Assembly: GCA_000512085.1 (NCBI GenBank)
Contig: ASPP01024023.1
Span: forward strand, 1 to 20,115
DNA from: Reticulomyxa filosa
Lineage: Eukaryota > Foraminifera > Reticulomyxidae
Direction: 5' to 3'
Length of the DNA: 20,115 nucleotides
Shown here in pieces: positions 1 to 9,809 of the stretch. The notes below the pieces were generated by a model. The model was not told the origin of the DNA, did not search any database, and saw only the letters and a list, made by a program, of their open reading frames with translations. The position numbers and the translations under genes were made by a program. The first letter of the stretch is position 1. The number at the start of each line of letters is the position of its first letter.

Positions 1-43
1 GCACAGTTTTATATAACTTTACGCAATTTTAATGTATCCCATG

Positions 44-44
<1 letters not shown>

Positions 45-75
<31 letters not shown>

Positions 76-104
76 TGTATATGTGTGTGTATGTGTGTGT
101 GTGT
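45..104. repeat. ACATAT hexamer plus GT-rich microsatellite
   Basis: Five tandem ACATAT units occupy 45-74. They run directly into an alternating TATATGTGTGTGT tract ending near 104. The tract lies just past the stop codon of the minus-strand gene at 146-720, so it may fall in that gene's 3' UTR or in intergenic DNA. It is a simple-sequence repeat, and no function can be read from it. Confidence 0.9.
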
Positions 105-145
105 TCAATAGTTTTACAATTTTTTTCTCGTTTGTTTGTTTATTT

Positions 146-720
146 CTATCGCTCAACTGAATGGTCACGAGTTGGGGTGTGTGGTAGTAGGCTGTGGTAT
201 TTTTCCACTTCTTGGAACTCGTTGTACTGATCCTCCAGCACGCTGTCGGGCTCATATTTGTACAGACTGTTTTCGCCGGTTATCACAAACGAGCTTTGCT
301 TGGTTGTCTTTGGCTGTGGTGTTGGAGTCTTTTGCATATGTCCCGATGCCACTTTTACATTGCCTGTCTTACATACTGCACTAGTCATACCCGTCTCTTG
401 CGACGCTTTCTCCATATTCACTTCCATATCTTTTTTTGTTCGCTGGGAGTCGTCGTCGCATTTTCTTGCTGCAATTGTTTATGCAATGTATGTGTCCCTG
501 ACACCTTTCGCCTCAAGCGATCAAAAAATTGGGTGCTCATCTTTTTATATTCTTGGATTTGTGGGTGATTTCTTTATATTTTATTTCTTTTTTTTTAAAT
601 AAGCCCTTTTTCTTAGAGAAATACTGTTTGCTGCTATTGTCTATTGCTATGTTGCAAACTTTCAGACGTATAACACGCATGGACAAGCAAACGACCTTCT
701 GTTTTTTGGTCTGGTATCAT
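146..720 (-). CDS. Small unrecognised protein, tentative 3-exon model
   Basis: I do not recognise this protein. The best-supported part is the last exon (146-442). Its roughly 99-codon frame ends in TAG and encodes a hydrophilic tail with segments such as QPKTTKQSSFVITGENSLYK and a Glu/Gln-rich stretch, with no codon-level disorder. Working back on the minus strand, a phase-compatible model has exon 1 at 677-720 (ATG at 720, beginning MIPDQKTEG), exon 2 at 505-571 (containing TQFFDRLRRK) and exon 3 at 146-442. The introns would be 572-676 and 443-504, both GT...AG, for a total of 135 aa. No other ATG lies on this strand between 720 and the Rpt2 start. Weak points: the stretch 443-504 is also open in another frame, and an alternative frame through 680-800 also looks protein-like but has no ATG. 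The gene is divergent from Rpt2, about 155 bp away. No domain, signal peptide or membrane segment is visible. The C-terminal exon is fairly likely to be real; the 5' part is uncertain. Confidence 0.42.
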
Positions 721-875
721 CGTATCTTTTGTAATCACTATACTTGTGATCTTGTGTCAATCTTTGTATTTCAGTGGCTGTGGTACTCTTTCCAAAATTG
801 ACAAAGAAGTAGGTTCAGTGGTCCAAAAAAAAAACCTTGTAAAGGGAATAAACTTAAAAAATATAATAATAGAAG
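721..875. promoter_or_regulatory. Divergent intergenic region, putative shared promoter
   Basis: This 155-bp gap separates the proposed start of the minus-strand gene (720) from the Rpt2 start codon (876). It contains an A10 run near 825-835 and an AT-rich stretch (AAAATATAATAATAG) just before the Rpt2 ATG. If the minus-strand model is right, both promoters must fit here. I see no TATA box or other element clear enough to name. The assignment as a promoter is inference from geometry only. Confidence 0.35.
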
Positions 876-2698
876 ATGGGCCAAGGTCCTAATGGCGGAT
901 TGCCCGGAATGCCACCAAGTGGCTTTCAGAAAGTGAAATTTTATTGATTATATGACTCAATAGAATTTTAAGAAACAAAATTTTGCAACACTGAAACAAA
1001 AAAAACAGAAAGACGAAAAAAAGAAAAAGAAGCCACCACCACGCAAACCACCCATGCGCATTGGAAAGAAAAAGAGAAAAGGACCACAATCCTCAACAAA
1101 AATTCCGGCAGTGGTCCCTTTATCTAGGTGCAAACTCCGGAAGCTGAGGTTCGATCGTATAAATGACTGGCTGCTGTTAGAAAAAGAATTCGTTAGCAAC
1201 CAAGAAGCCATTAAACCCAAAGAAGAAAGAAACAAGGTTTTTTTTTGTTCCCTGTTTTTTCTTGTTTTTATTTTTCCTACTTGTGTTTAAAAAAAAAACT
1301 CAACTAGTGAAATTTTTCCCCTTTTTTTTTATTTTTTAAAATTTCGTTCACTTTTTGATTGAAGATAAAAGTTGGAAGCAAAATTGCCAAAATCCAACAA
1401 TCAAAAGCGCTCTACAATGTGATGTAAAGATGCTTTTATGACATTTCTGTTGTTTTATTTTTTAAATAATTTTAAATAGAAAGAAAGAGATCAAGTGGAC
1501 GAATTGAGCGGAGTGCCATTGATGATTGGAAACCTGGAGGAAATGATTGACGAGAATCACTGTATTGTGTCGACACCGATGGGTCCTCAAAGCTATGTCA
1601 ATATACTGTCGTTTGGTAAGTGACAAGAGCAGTCTTTTTTGTGAACATACACCAAACAAGCAAACAAAACACACAAAGATGAAAAATGTATCTTTTGCAA
1701 AAAAAAAAACAGTGGACAAGGATTTGCTGGAACCTGGCTGTACAGTGTTATTGAATAATAAATCAATGTCCGTGGTGGGCATATTAAATGACGAAACGGA
1801 TCCAATGGTGAATGTGATGAAAGTTGACAAAGCGCCTTTGGAAACTTATGCAGATATCGGCGGGTTAGATCAACAAGTACAAGAAATAAAAGAATCAGTG
1901 GAATTGCCAATGACCCATCCAGAAATATATCAAGACATTGGCATATCTCCGCCCAAAGGTGTTATATTGTATGGTCCTCCAGGCACTGGGAAAACACTGT
2001 TAGCAAAAGCCGTTGCGAATCAAACTGCGGCAACTTTCCTTCGCGTTGTTGGATCCGAGCTCATTCAAAAGTATCTCGGAGATGGACCTAAGCTCGTTCG
2101 AGAATTGTTCCGAACGGCAGAGGAGAATGCGCCGTCGATTGTGTTCATTGATGAAATCGATGCTATTGGTACTAAGAGGTACGAGAGTACATCGGGCGGA
2201 GAACGTGAAATTCAAAGAACGATGTTGGAGCTGTTGAATCAATTGGATGGATTTGATGAACGAGGCGAGGTCAAAGTCATAATGGCGACCAATCGAATTG
2301 AAACTTTAGATCCTGCTTTGTTGCGACCTGGAAGATTGGATCGCAAGATTGAGTTTCCTTTGCCAGACTTGAAGACCAAGCAAAAAATCTTTGATATCCA
2401 CACTAAAAAGATGACACTGTCAAACGATGTATCATTTGACTTGCTCGTTTCTTCAAAGGATGACTTGTCTGGTGCTGACATTAAAGTTAGTCGCTTGTAT
2501 CTGCCGCAACTTGTCATCTTTCTTTTACACGCTTGTTCCTTTGTGCATCAAATAAAAAAATAGGCTATGTGCACAGAAGCAGGTTTATTGGCATTACGTG
2601 AAAGAAGAATGAAGGTTACATTAAAAGACTTTGAAAAAGCCAAAGAAAACATTCTTTACAAGAAATCAAAAGGAGTTCCAGAAGGGCTTTATTTATAA
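876..2698 (+). CDS. RPT2: 26S proteasome regulatory subunit 4 (Rpt2/PSMC1), AAA ATPase
   Basis: One of the six AAA ATPases in the base ring of the 19S regulatory particle, which unfolds ubiquitinated substrates and opens the 20S gate. Exons are 876-932, 1009-1236, 1480-1615, 1713-2485 and 2564-2698; introns are 76, 243, 97 and 78 nt, all GT...AG with matching phase. The product is 442 aa, the usual length for the family (about 440). Visible features in order: MGQG start fitting an N-myristoylation site (Gly2, Asn6), as known for Rpt2; Lys-rich segment (about 20-50); OB-fold region; Walker A GPPGTGKT (228-235); Walker B with IDEID (286-290); the [12 protein letters not shown] second-region-of-homology segment with arginine fingers; and a C-terminal LYL, matching the HbYX-type tail that docks into the alpha ring. 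No key residue is missing. It is divergent from the small gene at 146-720 and is followed by the LRR gene on the same strand. Identification is essentially certain; only the splice sites rest on manual inference. Confidence 0.97.
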
Positions 2699-3328
2699 TC
2701 GTGAAATACTCATCGTTTTCTTGTGTGGTGAGTGAAGATTGCACGCAAAAGTTGTCTTTCACAAAAAACAAAAAAAAACACCACTTATTTGACGCAACAA
2801 GTTCACTTTTGCTTTTGAAAACCGCCAAAAAAATTGTTATTTCTCAAAAACTAAATTATCAAAAAGTATCCGTAATCTACGAGTACACATCATTTTCCTC
2901 TATTTTTTTGAATGTCGCACAAGAGAACGGTTTTTTCAAAAAAGCATGTTTACATTATATCTCGGAAATTAGGTCAAACAAGTGATCACACAATCACAGA
3001 AAATTAATGTAATTCTATCTTCAAAACAACATATTATGGTGGAATCTTTAGTCTCTGAATATAATGACTTTACTTAGCTAAAAAATTGTTTTCTTCAGCT
3101 AGAACTTTGTTGGTAATCATTTTTATGCACTTGGTTGGTTATTGTCTGTGTTATTACGCTGATTTTTTGCGCCACTCAGACTTAACTCAATTATTTCAGT
3201 GATATCTCTTTATCAAAGTTAACCACATTCACAAACGAAACTCTGACGGCTCGTTTCTCTCCCAACAAAGTTTTTTTTTGCTTGAATAGAAACACAAGAG
3301 CTGAAAATTTATAACGATTAGCCTAAAA
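2699..3328. other. Intergenic region between Rpt2 and the LRR gene
   Basis: These 630 bases hold the 3' flank of Rpt2 and the 5' flank of the LRR gene. Short open frames exist on both strands, but their translations are low-complexity (Lys/Phe/Ser-rich), lack conserved motifs and cannot be joined to the neighbours. I see no RNA gene, repeat family or recognisable regulatory element. Confidence 0.6.
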
Positions 3329-5359
3329 ATGGAGGATGATGTAAAAATTTTTCCAGAATATGAAATACTTGTTGGCGCGAACATTCGAACATTACGGTAA
3401 AAAAGCAACAACGAAAGTTTGTTGAACAAAAAGGAAAGAGCATACTAAAACACAGACAGGCAAATACGGAAGATGGAGAATTGGAATCAAAGGCAACAGT
3501 GGTGATACGAGAGATGATAAACAACAAAAAGGCGGGTAAACTGACATTGTCTATGCTTCCCATCCAATCGGATGATTTTTTGTCAATTGCCAAGTATTTG
3601 CAACAAAGATCACAAACTGACAATTGTTACGCTTTTGTTTTATTTTGACAAATGTGTCCAAAACAAGTATACATCATACGCAAAAAAAAACCAAAAAAAA
3701 ACCTAGATCAATGTATTGAGCGCTTAAATCTAACCGGCGTGGCAGTAAACGCAGCACTAATGTGCGTGATTGCAGATGAATTATTAGACAATACAAAGTA
3801 TAGTAAATTGGCATGGCTAAATTTGAGCCAAACTGGGCTCACTGGAGACGTGCCTGTTGCCAAAAAAAAAGCTATTCCCAAGCAACCACAGAGTTACACA
3901 TTTTTATTTCTTTGCTTGTTTGCCTATCGAATTGAGGCATTCCAAATACAACAAACAAAGTGCGTGAAATGAATGAAAGCGACAAAGAAAAAGAAAAAGA
4001 AGAGAAAAAAAAAGAAGATGTGGTGAGCATATTAGCCAGAGGATTGGAAAAGAATAAAAGTTTAAAATATCTGCTTTTAAGTAAAAACCCAAAAATCAAA
4101 AGCGACGCATTTAATCGGCTGTTGCAAAGTATCTATCAGCATCCTCAAATTCAATTATTTGTTTACAATGGAAATCGACTTACCCTTGAACATGCCATAA
4201 TTTTGGGGCAATATTTTGCACAATTCCCTAACCCCACCTTGCCAAGGATTTCTTTGGAGTCCTGTTCCATCACGGATCAGCTTGTATGCTTATTTGTTTA
4301 TTTATTTATGTTTTGTTGTTTTTATTATTATACGTACTTACGTACGCTACTTTGCCTGTGCGATAACAGTTTGCAGAAATTTGCAAAGGAATTCGGTTGA
4401 ACGGAGTATTGCGACATTTGCAAATGCCGAAAAATGAGATAACAGACAAAGGAGTTGATTTGCTGTGTAAAGCCTTACGCAGAGTGCCAATGGGAATGGA
4501 AACAGATGAAGATATTACCCAGCAAGTAGGTTTGTCTCATAAATTCTTACTATTTTATAATTTTTCAAAAAAAAAAAAAAAGGGGGTACATCCAACGCCT
4601 TTCGTGTGCATGTAACAACGGAGGACAGAAAGAGTAGTGCCACCCTCCGCGATGAACTTGTTGAACTTATCGGGGAATAACCTATCAGCAGAAAGTGGAA
4701 AACATTTGGCAGAAATGATGGCGCATAGCTATCATGTGGAATATTTGGATTTATCATTTAACATTGGATTCGGTGACGACGGAGTAAATGCATTGTGCAA
4801 TGGGCTAGTTTCGAATGAGTCGTTAATGTCACTGCGGCTGGGTTGTTGTAACTTGACCGATGCTTGTTGTGAATTATTAGGTCAAGTCTTGTCGAAACAT
4901 AGCAACTTAGCGTCTTTGGAATTACAGTTGAATAATGAAATCACTGGCGAAGGAATGACTTTGCTGTGCAAAGGAATTGAACATAACTCGCATTTAATTC
5001 ATTTGAATTTGGAAGGACTTGCCAAACTAGGACAACTAGGTGCTCTTGCTTTGCGAACTGGGTTAACTGCTCATGTCGTTACCACCATGGGAAAAATCAA
5101 TTTTCTTACCAATTTCTTAACTTCTTACAATTGTTCCTCCACTTCCATCCATTCTGACTCTGCTGAGGACAACGAGAAAATGGAGTTACCTCAAGATATC
5201 GTTCACTTTCTTATTGAATGGGTTGGATATAGTTGTGTTCGTCTACTGTCTGTTAAAAATTGCTATCCTAATGTTGATGATGCTGGTATTCATGATCTGC
5301 TCATGTGTCAGAGTATTATTAAACGACAACATGGCCATGGCTTGGAGATTCTTTGGTAA
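3329..5359 (+). CDS. Leucine-rich-repeat protein (ribonuclease-inhibitor/NLR-like LRRs)
   Basis: Encodes about 545 aa from exons 3329-3396, 3456-3625, 3707-3892, 3961-4283, 4370-4529 and 4629-5359, ending in TAA. After an acidic N-terminus (MEDDVKIFPEYE) and a segment without repeats, LRRs begin around residue 78 and continue to about 480. Clear units include LERLNLT-type and WLNLSQTGLTGD, LKYLLLSKNPKIKSDAF, LNLSGNNLSAESGKHLAEM, VEYLDLSFN.GFGDDGVNAL and LASLELQLNNEITGEGMTLL. They have the 28-29-residue LxxLxLxxNxL...G...L pattern of ribonuclease-inhibitor-like LRRs, which form protein-binding horseshoes. A Lys/Glu-rich insertion (residues about 142-163, KEKEKEEKKKED) interrupts the array. No NACHT, kinase or membrane segment is seen, so I infer an intracellular scaffold or binding protein; the partner is unknown. 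The acceptor of exon 4 is ambiguous: 3961 gives a 68-nt intron, while 3937 also keeps frame but gives only 44 nt. The donor of exon 5 (4529) was chosen because it alone restores phase to exon 6. Confidence 0.86.
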
Positions 5360-5856
5360 ATGGTGGCAACGAACATATATCCGTTTCATTTATACGGTAA
5401 TATGTATATAAGGGAGAATCGTGTTCGAATCCTTCTGCTGTTTCAATTTGGACAATGTGTCATTGATTTTTTCGTAATTTTTTGTAAGGACTCTCAAACA
5501 TTCAATCGTTGTGCAATTTTCTTTTCAATTTTTGAGTTTGTTTGAAAATGGCAGACACAACTGTATCGTCTCCACAAAAAAAAGATATTTGAAATTTTCA
5601 ATCTTTGATGAAAAATTCGCAACAAACGTTTTTAATAGTTTTTTAGCTCGTGCATAAATTAACAATGCACACAATTTTCCTTTAGTATTACCTTTTAGGT
5701 TAGGAAAAAGACAATTAATAGGTAAAAAGAAAAATATACAAAATCTTTTCAAACCTAAAACGGCACAGTCTTTTTCCCCTTTTCGTGTAAAGTTCAGGTT
5801 ACTCTTTGAATAAAAAGTTCATTCTTCATTTTCTTGAAAGAACGTTTTATTTTAAA
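5360..5856. other. Intergenic region between LRR gene and IscU
   Basis: 497 bases of AT-rich sequence containing the LRR 3' flank and the IscU promoter/5' UTR. A GTTCGAATCC string near 5424 resembles a tRNA B box, but no T-stem pairs around it. Open frames here are Phe/Lys-rich shadows. I see nothing else to annotate. Confidence 0.6.
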
Positions 5857-6573
5857 ATGCAAGCATTGCGACAATTAGCACGAACTTGCACCACTTTGCC
5901 TCATGCTGGTGGTAGAACAAGTACAGCACCAGTTCAGGTGTCAACACGAACCTACGACTCGAAAGTGATCGATCATTACAACAATCCAAGGAACGTTGGC
6001 TCCTTGGACTCAGTTCAGCATAGACCAAGAAAATTATCAAGTAAAATAAAATAATTTATGTGTGACATGCAGAAAGACCCGAGCGTTGGTACTGGTTTGG
6101 TTGGTGCGCCTGCTTGTGGTGATGTCATGGTATGTTTTTTTTTTGTTTGGCGTACAGTTACTATAATGTGCCTGTTTGATGGATCAGCGCTTTCAAATCA
6201 AAGTGGATGAGAATGGCAACATTGTCGACACTTGCTTTAAAACTTTTGGCTGTGGATCTGCCAGTTCTATTTTTTTCTTTTTAAAATATTTTCAAAAAAA
6301 AATTCTTGACAGTGTCTCGTGTGACTGATAATAGTCGCAAGTAGCTCCTTTGCGACAGAGAAGGTAAAAGGTATGTCAGTTGATGCTGCAGCAAAGCTCA
6401 CTAATAAAGAGATTGCCAATGAATTAAATCTGCCACCAGTAAAGTTACATTGTAGTATGTTGGCCGAAGATGCCATACGAGCGGCGATTAAAGATTATCA
6501 AGCCAAAAAAGCTTCTAAAAATAGCGCAACAACATCCACAACCACATCCGCACCTTCACAGCCTTCAAAGTGA
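5857..6573 (+). CDS. ISU1: Mitochondrial iron-sulfur cluster scaffold IscU
   Basis: Scaffold on which the cysteine desulfurase Nfs1, with frataxin and ferredoxin, assembles [2Fe-2S] clusters in the mitochondrial matrix. Exons are 5857-6012, 6073-6129, 6188-6263 and 6335-6573; introns are 60, 58 and 71 nt. The product is 175 aa. The first about 32 residues are Arg/Ala/Thr-rich without acidic residues (MQALRQLARTCTTLPHAGGR), as expected for a mitochondrial presequence. The core has YNNPRNVGSLD, then the three cluster ligands: Cys67 in APACGD (with Asp69), Cys93 in FGCGSA, and His135-Cys136 in LPPVKLHCSMLAED. LPPVK (129-133) is the binding site for the Hsp70 chaperone. Met138 follows the third Cys as in other eukaryotic IscU, where bacteria usually have Ile. 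The C-terminus carries a Thr/Ser-rich tail (about 160-175) not typical of the family. The ATG at 5857 is the first in frame. It converges with the ABC1 kinase gene 288 bp downstream. Confidence 0.97.
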
Positions 6574-6861
6574 GTGTTAAAAAAACGAAAACAATAGAGC
6601 GTTGGATTTTTTAGCCCTGTTTTGGTTACTTTTAAAAAGTGTTTAACTTTTTCTTATGCTAGCAATCAACAAGTATTTGTGACTCACACCATCAAATAAA
6701 TTTAACACCAAAAAACCAACATGTTGCTTTTTTTTAATTAAGTAAACACAGCCGTATGTCGATCCACAAATCAACTTTACAAACCAACAACCACCCAATT
6801 TTTTTGTAACAAGCTCAGCACTTTCGAACAATTCTTATGTTTGTGCACGTAAGACAATTTA

Positions 6862-9004
6862 TTAGCGCCATCCGTCGTAGCTCATGTTACTAAAATTTAC
6901 TTTTTTTTCCAAGTCAGAATCAATGACTGGCAACTGCTTATAGGGGTCAATATTATGAATTCGTAGCAGATGTTCAGCCCATTTTTTCCAGCCTTGAGCA
7001 GCTTTTAACGGATACCCCAAGCTGTGATGCAAGCCACTTAATAACAAATGAAGTCTCGCGGGCATGACATAATCGTCAACCATGACAGTAAGCGGATCTC
7101 TGGAATTTAAATACTCCAAGAATAACTGTGCATTGAGTCCTTCTGTAACTTGTAGGTCATCGCAATCAAAAAATAATCGAGCACTTTTCATAAGTACATA
7201 ACCATCGAATTTTTTACTTCGGAATCCCATTTTCAAAAATTGCTTCCATATCAAATCGTTTCGGTCATCAGCCAGATAGATTATCATCTTTGCTAGTTCA
7301 AGACGTTTCTCAAGATTCAAGTGTTTAACCTTTTTTTTTTAAATTGAACAAAAAATGGACAAATTAAAATTGTGAGACGTATAAATCAAAATTGTGAATA
7401 CAAATCAAAAGACGGACAATGCATTTCACGAGTAAGTTACATACTTGGCCATAATCGATTAAACCCAATTTGCCGTCAGGCATCATTAGAATGTTGCCAG
7501 GATGAGGATCGCCATTGAAAGCGCCATCCATGAGCACTTCGTACCCATGAACCTCATTAACGACATCCAAGACATGTTTGATATTCATTGGAATTGGCGT
7601 ATACTTATATGGTACAATGATATTTTGGTTTGGATTTCCTAAAAGCCAAAATACAAGTCCAAATGTATAGTTACTGGTAGCTGCTAAAGTGTTCCATAGG
7701 AAATCACGTATTCTGATTTGAATGCGATAGATTTCTAATTCAGTGGCAGTAGGCTGAACCTTTCGTTGTCTTTGTTCTTCCATGAATTCGTCAATTGTTT
7801 GACCACGAGAGGTTGCGACTGCACCAAAGTTTTTCTGTGTAAGAAACACGACGAACGGATTAGTAATGAGGAAAGAAGGACACGTAGATATAAACAAACA
7901 AAACTGTGAGAGCAGAAACCAATTTTTCTCCACGCAGATAATCCATAACCAAACACTTTTCAGTGCATAAATGCTTGATCGGATTGGGTACGATGACTTT
8001 GTTTTTCCAAAAGGGATGATTATTTAAATTTCGGGCAATTTCTTCCAAATTTTCGGCTTCGAGTTTGTAATTGAACTCAGTTAAGAACTGCTTTTCTGTT
8101 TCGTCTAAAAACGGTAAATGAGCAGGCTGGGCTAATTTGCAAAAGCGTCTTGCCATTACAAAGTCGCCTCGAAACACTCCTTCAATACCAGGGTATTGAA
8201 TCTTGAGAACTACCTCTTTGCCATCTTTTAAGATTGCGTAATGTGCTTGGCCGATGCTGGCACTTCCTTTAGGTGTTGTTTTGAAACATGCGCACGCAAT
8301 TAACTTCAAACAAAACAATGACAACACATTGAAAACACAAATATGGAACCTATGGGCGTTGGTTTGATATATTCAAATATCTCATGGACGTCCTTCACTT
8401 TGTATTCTTGGCGAATGATCTCGCTTATGCGTTCAAACTCTTCATATGGACAACTGTCTTCGAGCAGTCGCAATTTCTCCACCCATTGCTTTGGAATCAC
8501 ATCCGTTCTCGCCGAGGCCATTTGACATATTTTCAAGTAAAAACCTTTCAAATGAACCGCCGTGTTGTAAATTTTGTTCGTATATTTGTTATGCAATTTT
8601 GTAAAAGCCTCCGTGCGACTCTCCGCGTCATAGCCTAACCACCTTGTATACACATCCACCATTCGGTAGTGCACATAGATTGGAAACACTTGGGCCCAAA
8701 AATACAAAGATCGCTTCCAATCTTTGTCCCAGGTGGCTATTATTACCATTGCTGTACATCCTACTGCGGGTCCTAACAAGAGCCATTTGATGACTTTGCT
8801 CAACGAAAATTTTTTCCGTTCACTGCCTGAAGGAATACGTGGTTGTTCACTACAAAAACCTCGGCTATTGAACCGACAAATTGACTTCACTTTAGTCTGC
8901 CTGCTTTTCCAAAAGTTGCTGTAGATACCACAACCTCGATAATTTAACAACGACGATGGTCTCACCAGACGAGTACGATTCAACAAGCGAAGATGACGAT
9001 TCAT
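6862..9004 (-). CDS. ABC1/ADCK (COQ8-like) atypical kinase, probably mitochondrial
   Basis: Member of the ABC1/UbiB family, whose characterised mitochondrial members support coenzyme Q and lipid metabolism. Minus-strand exons are 8350-9004, 7920-8266, 7445-7834 and 6862-7329; introns are 83, 85 and 115 nt; total 619 aa. The N-terminus is Arg-rich with almost no acids (MNRHLRLLNRTRLVRPSSLL), suggesting a mitochondrial presequence. A hydrophobic span at about 72-90 could be a membrane anchor. Family motifs: KGFYLKICQ (153-161) where the KxGQ motif is expected; the SASIGQAH loop (220-227) replacing the usual Ala-rich loop; the VVLKIQYPG lysine K240; FNGDPHPGN (catalytic Asp443, Asn448); and IDYGQ (metal-binding Asp461). 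Between about 335 and 435 the protein is longer than COQ8, with a MEEQRQRK segment and a hydrophobic stretch. The FNGDPHPGN form suggests the ADCK1/ADCK5-like or plant-type branch rather than COQ8 itself. The glycine-to-cysteine change in KxGQ is unusual. Confidence 0.93.
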
Positions 9005-9809
9005 GCTAAACGTCTTCGCAATAGGGCGGTTTGATTACCAATATTGGAAGTCTTGCAAAAGGGAAAGCTCGACCCTACGAAGTCTTGGCATACAACATGA
9101 GAGACTAACTCGCTTAACTAATGACAATCTAAATGAACACCGTAAACATTTGTGTATATAACTTTGAAAAAACTCGTAATGTTTAAGAGTGCATTGCGTT
9201 TAATCGCGTGAGACTTTATGGGTTTAAAATTATACATCTTGTTAAGAGTTTTTTCACTCCGTTTCTCCAACAACTTCTCTTTTTTGTTTTGTTGTTTCTT
9301 TGTTTAGTTTGCTTTTGCTTTTATTGAATTTGCTCAAAAGGGTTTATTTTCGTATTACATTTTTGTTACTAATCTTCCTGCACCAAACAGTAGAAAAAGA
9401 ATTCTTGATATCTGTAATTTAAGTAAGACAAAGAAAAACACTTAAAACAAGAAAAATTAGAATAAGAGAAAACATAAACATACATCTTGATAGCAATTGA
9501 TGAAATTATGTGATTACACCAATAATTTTATTACGCTATTATCCTTAAAATTCCAAAAACATATGAAAAATAGTTATAACATCGACTGAAATCCCAAAAT
9601 TGGTCATAGCACCTTTTATAAGCTTCTCGGAATAAATTATTTCTTTAATAAATTTGTAGAGACGATTTAGATATATCCGGATTGGCTGTGTGTGGTGTTA
9701 GAGAGAAAAGTGTTAGCCCTTCCTGTCATCCACTTTTTCCCCTTGAAAAACAAAATAAGCATCTTTTCTTGGCATTGTGCAATCTAAAAGCTTAAAATAA
9801 AATTTAAAA
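9005..9809. other. Divergent intergenic region, ABC1 kinase / TPR-MYND gene
   Basis: 805 bases between two divergent start codons, so it should contain both promoters and 5' UTRs. The sequence is AT-rich with T-rich (about 9253-9340) and A-rich (about 9425-9480) tracts. I found no open frame with coding character, no tRNA-like fold and no repeat family. An unseen 5' non-coding exon of either gene is possible. Confidence 0.55.

Noticed and set aside
194-801. Plus-strand open frames at 194-568, 258-602 and 529-801
   Set aside because: Their translations are Cys/Phe-rich, as expected from the antisense of Lys/Gln-rich coding and AT-rich DNA, and they overlap the better-supported minus-strand exon.
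680-806. Minus-strand open stretch with protein-like sequence (FGKSTTATEIQRL) upstream of position 680
   Set aside because: It has no ATG before its upstream stop and no donor in the phase needed for the next exon. It may be 5' UTR; it is kept only as an uncertainty on the small gene.
1237-1479. Box C/D snoRNA in the 243-nt Rpt2 intron (GTGATGT string near 1420)
   Set aside because: The C-box match is imperfect, no CTGA D box lies at a suitable place and no closing stem is evident.
5405-5450. tRNA-like B box (GTTCGAATCC)
   Set aside because: The flanking bases do not form a T-stem, and no acceptor stem, anticodon arm or A box can be fitted upstream.
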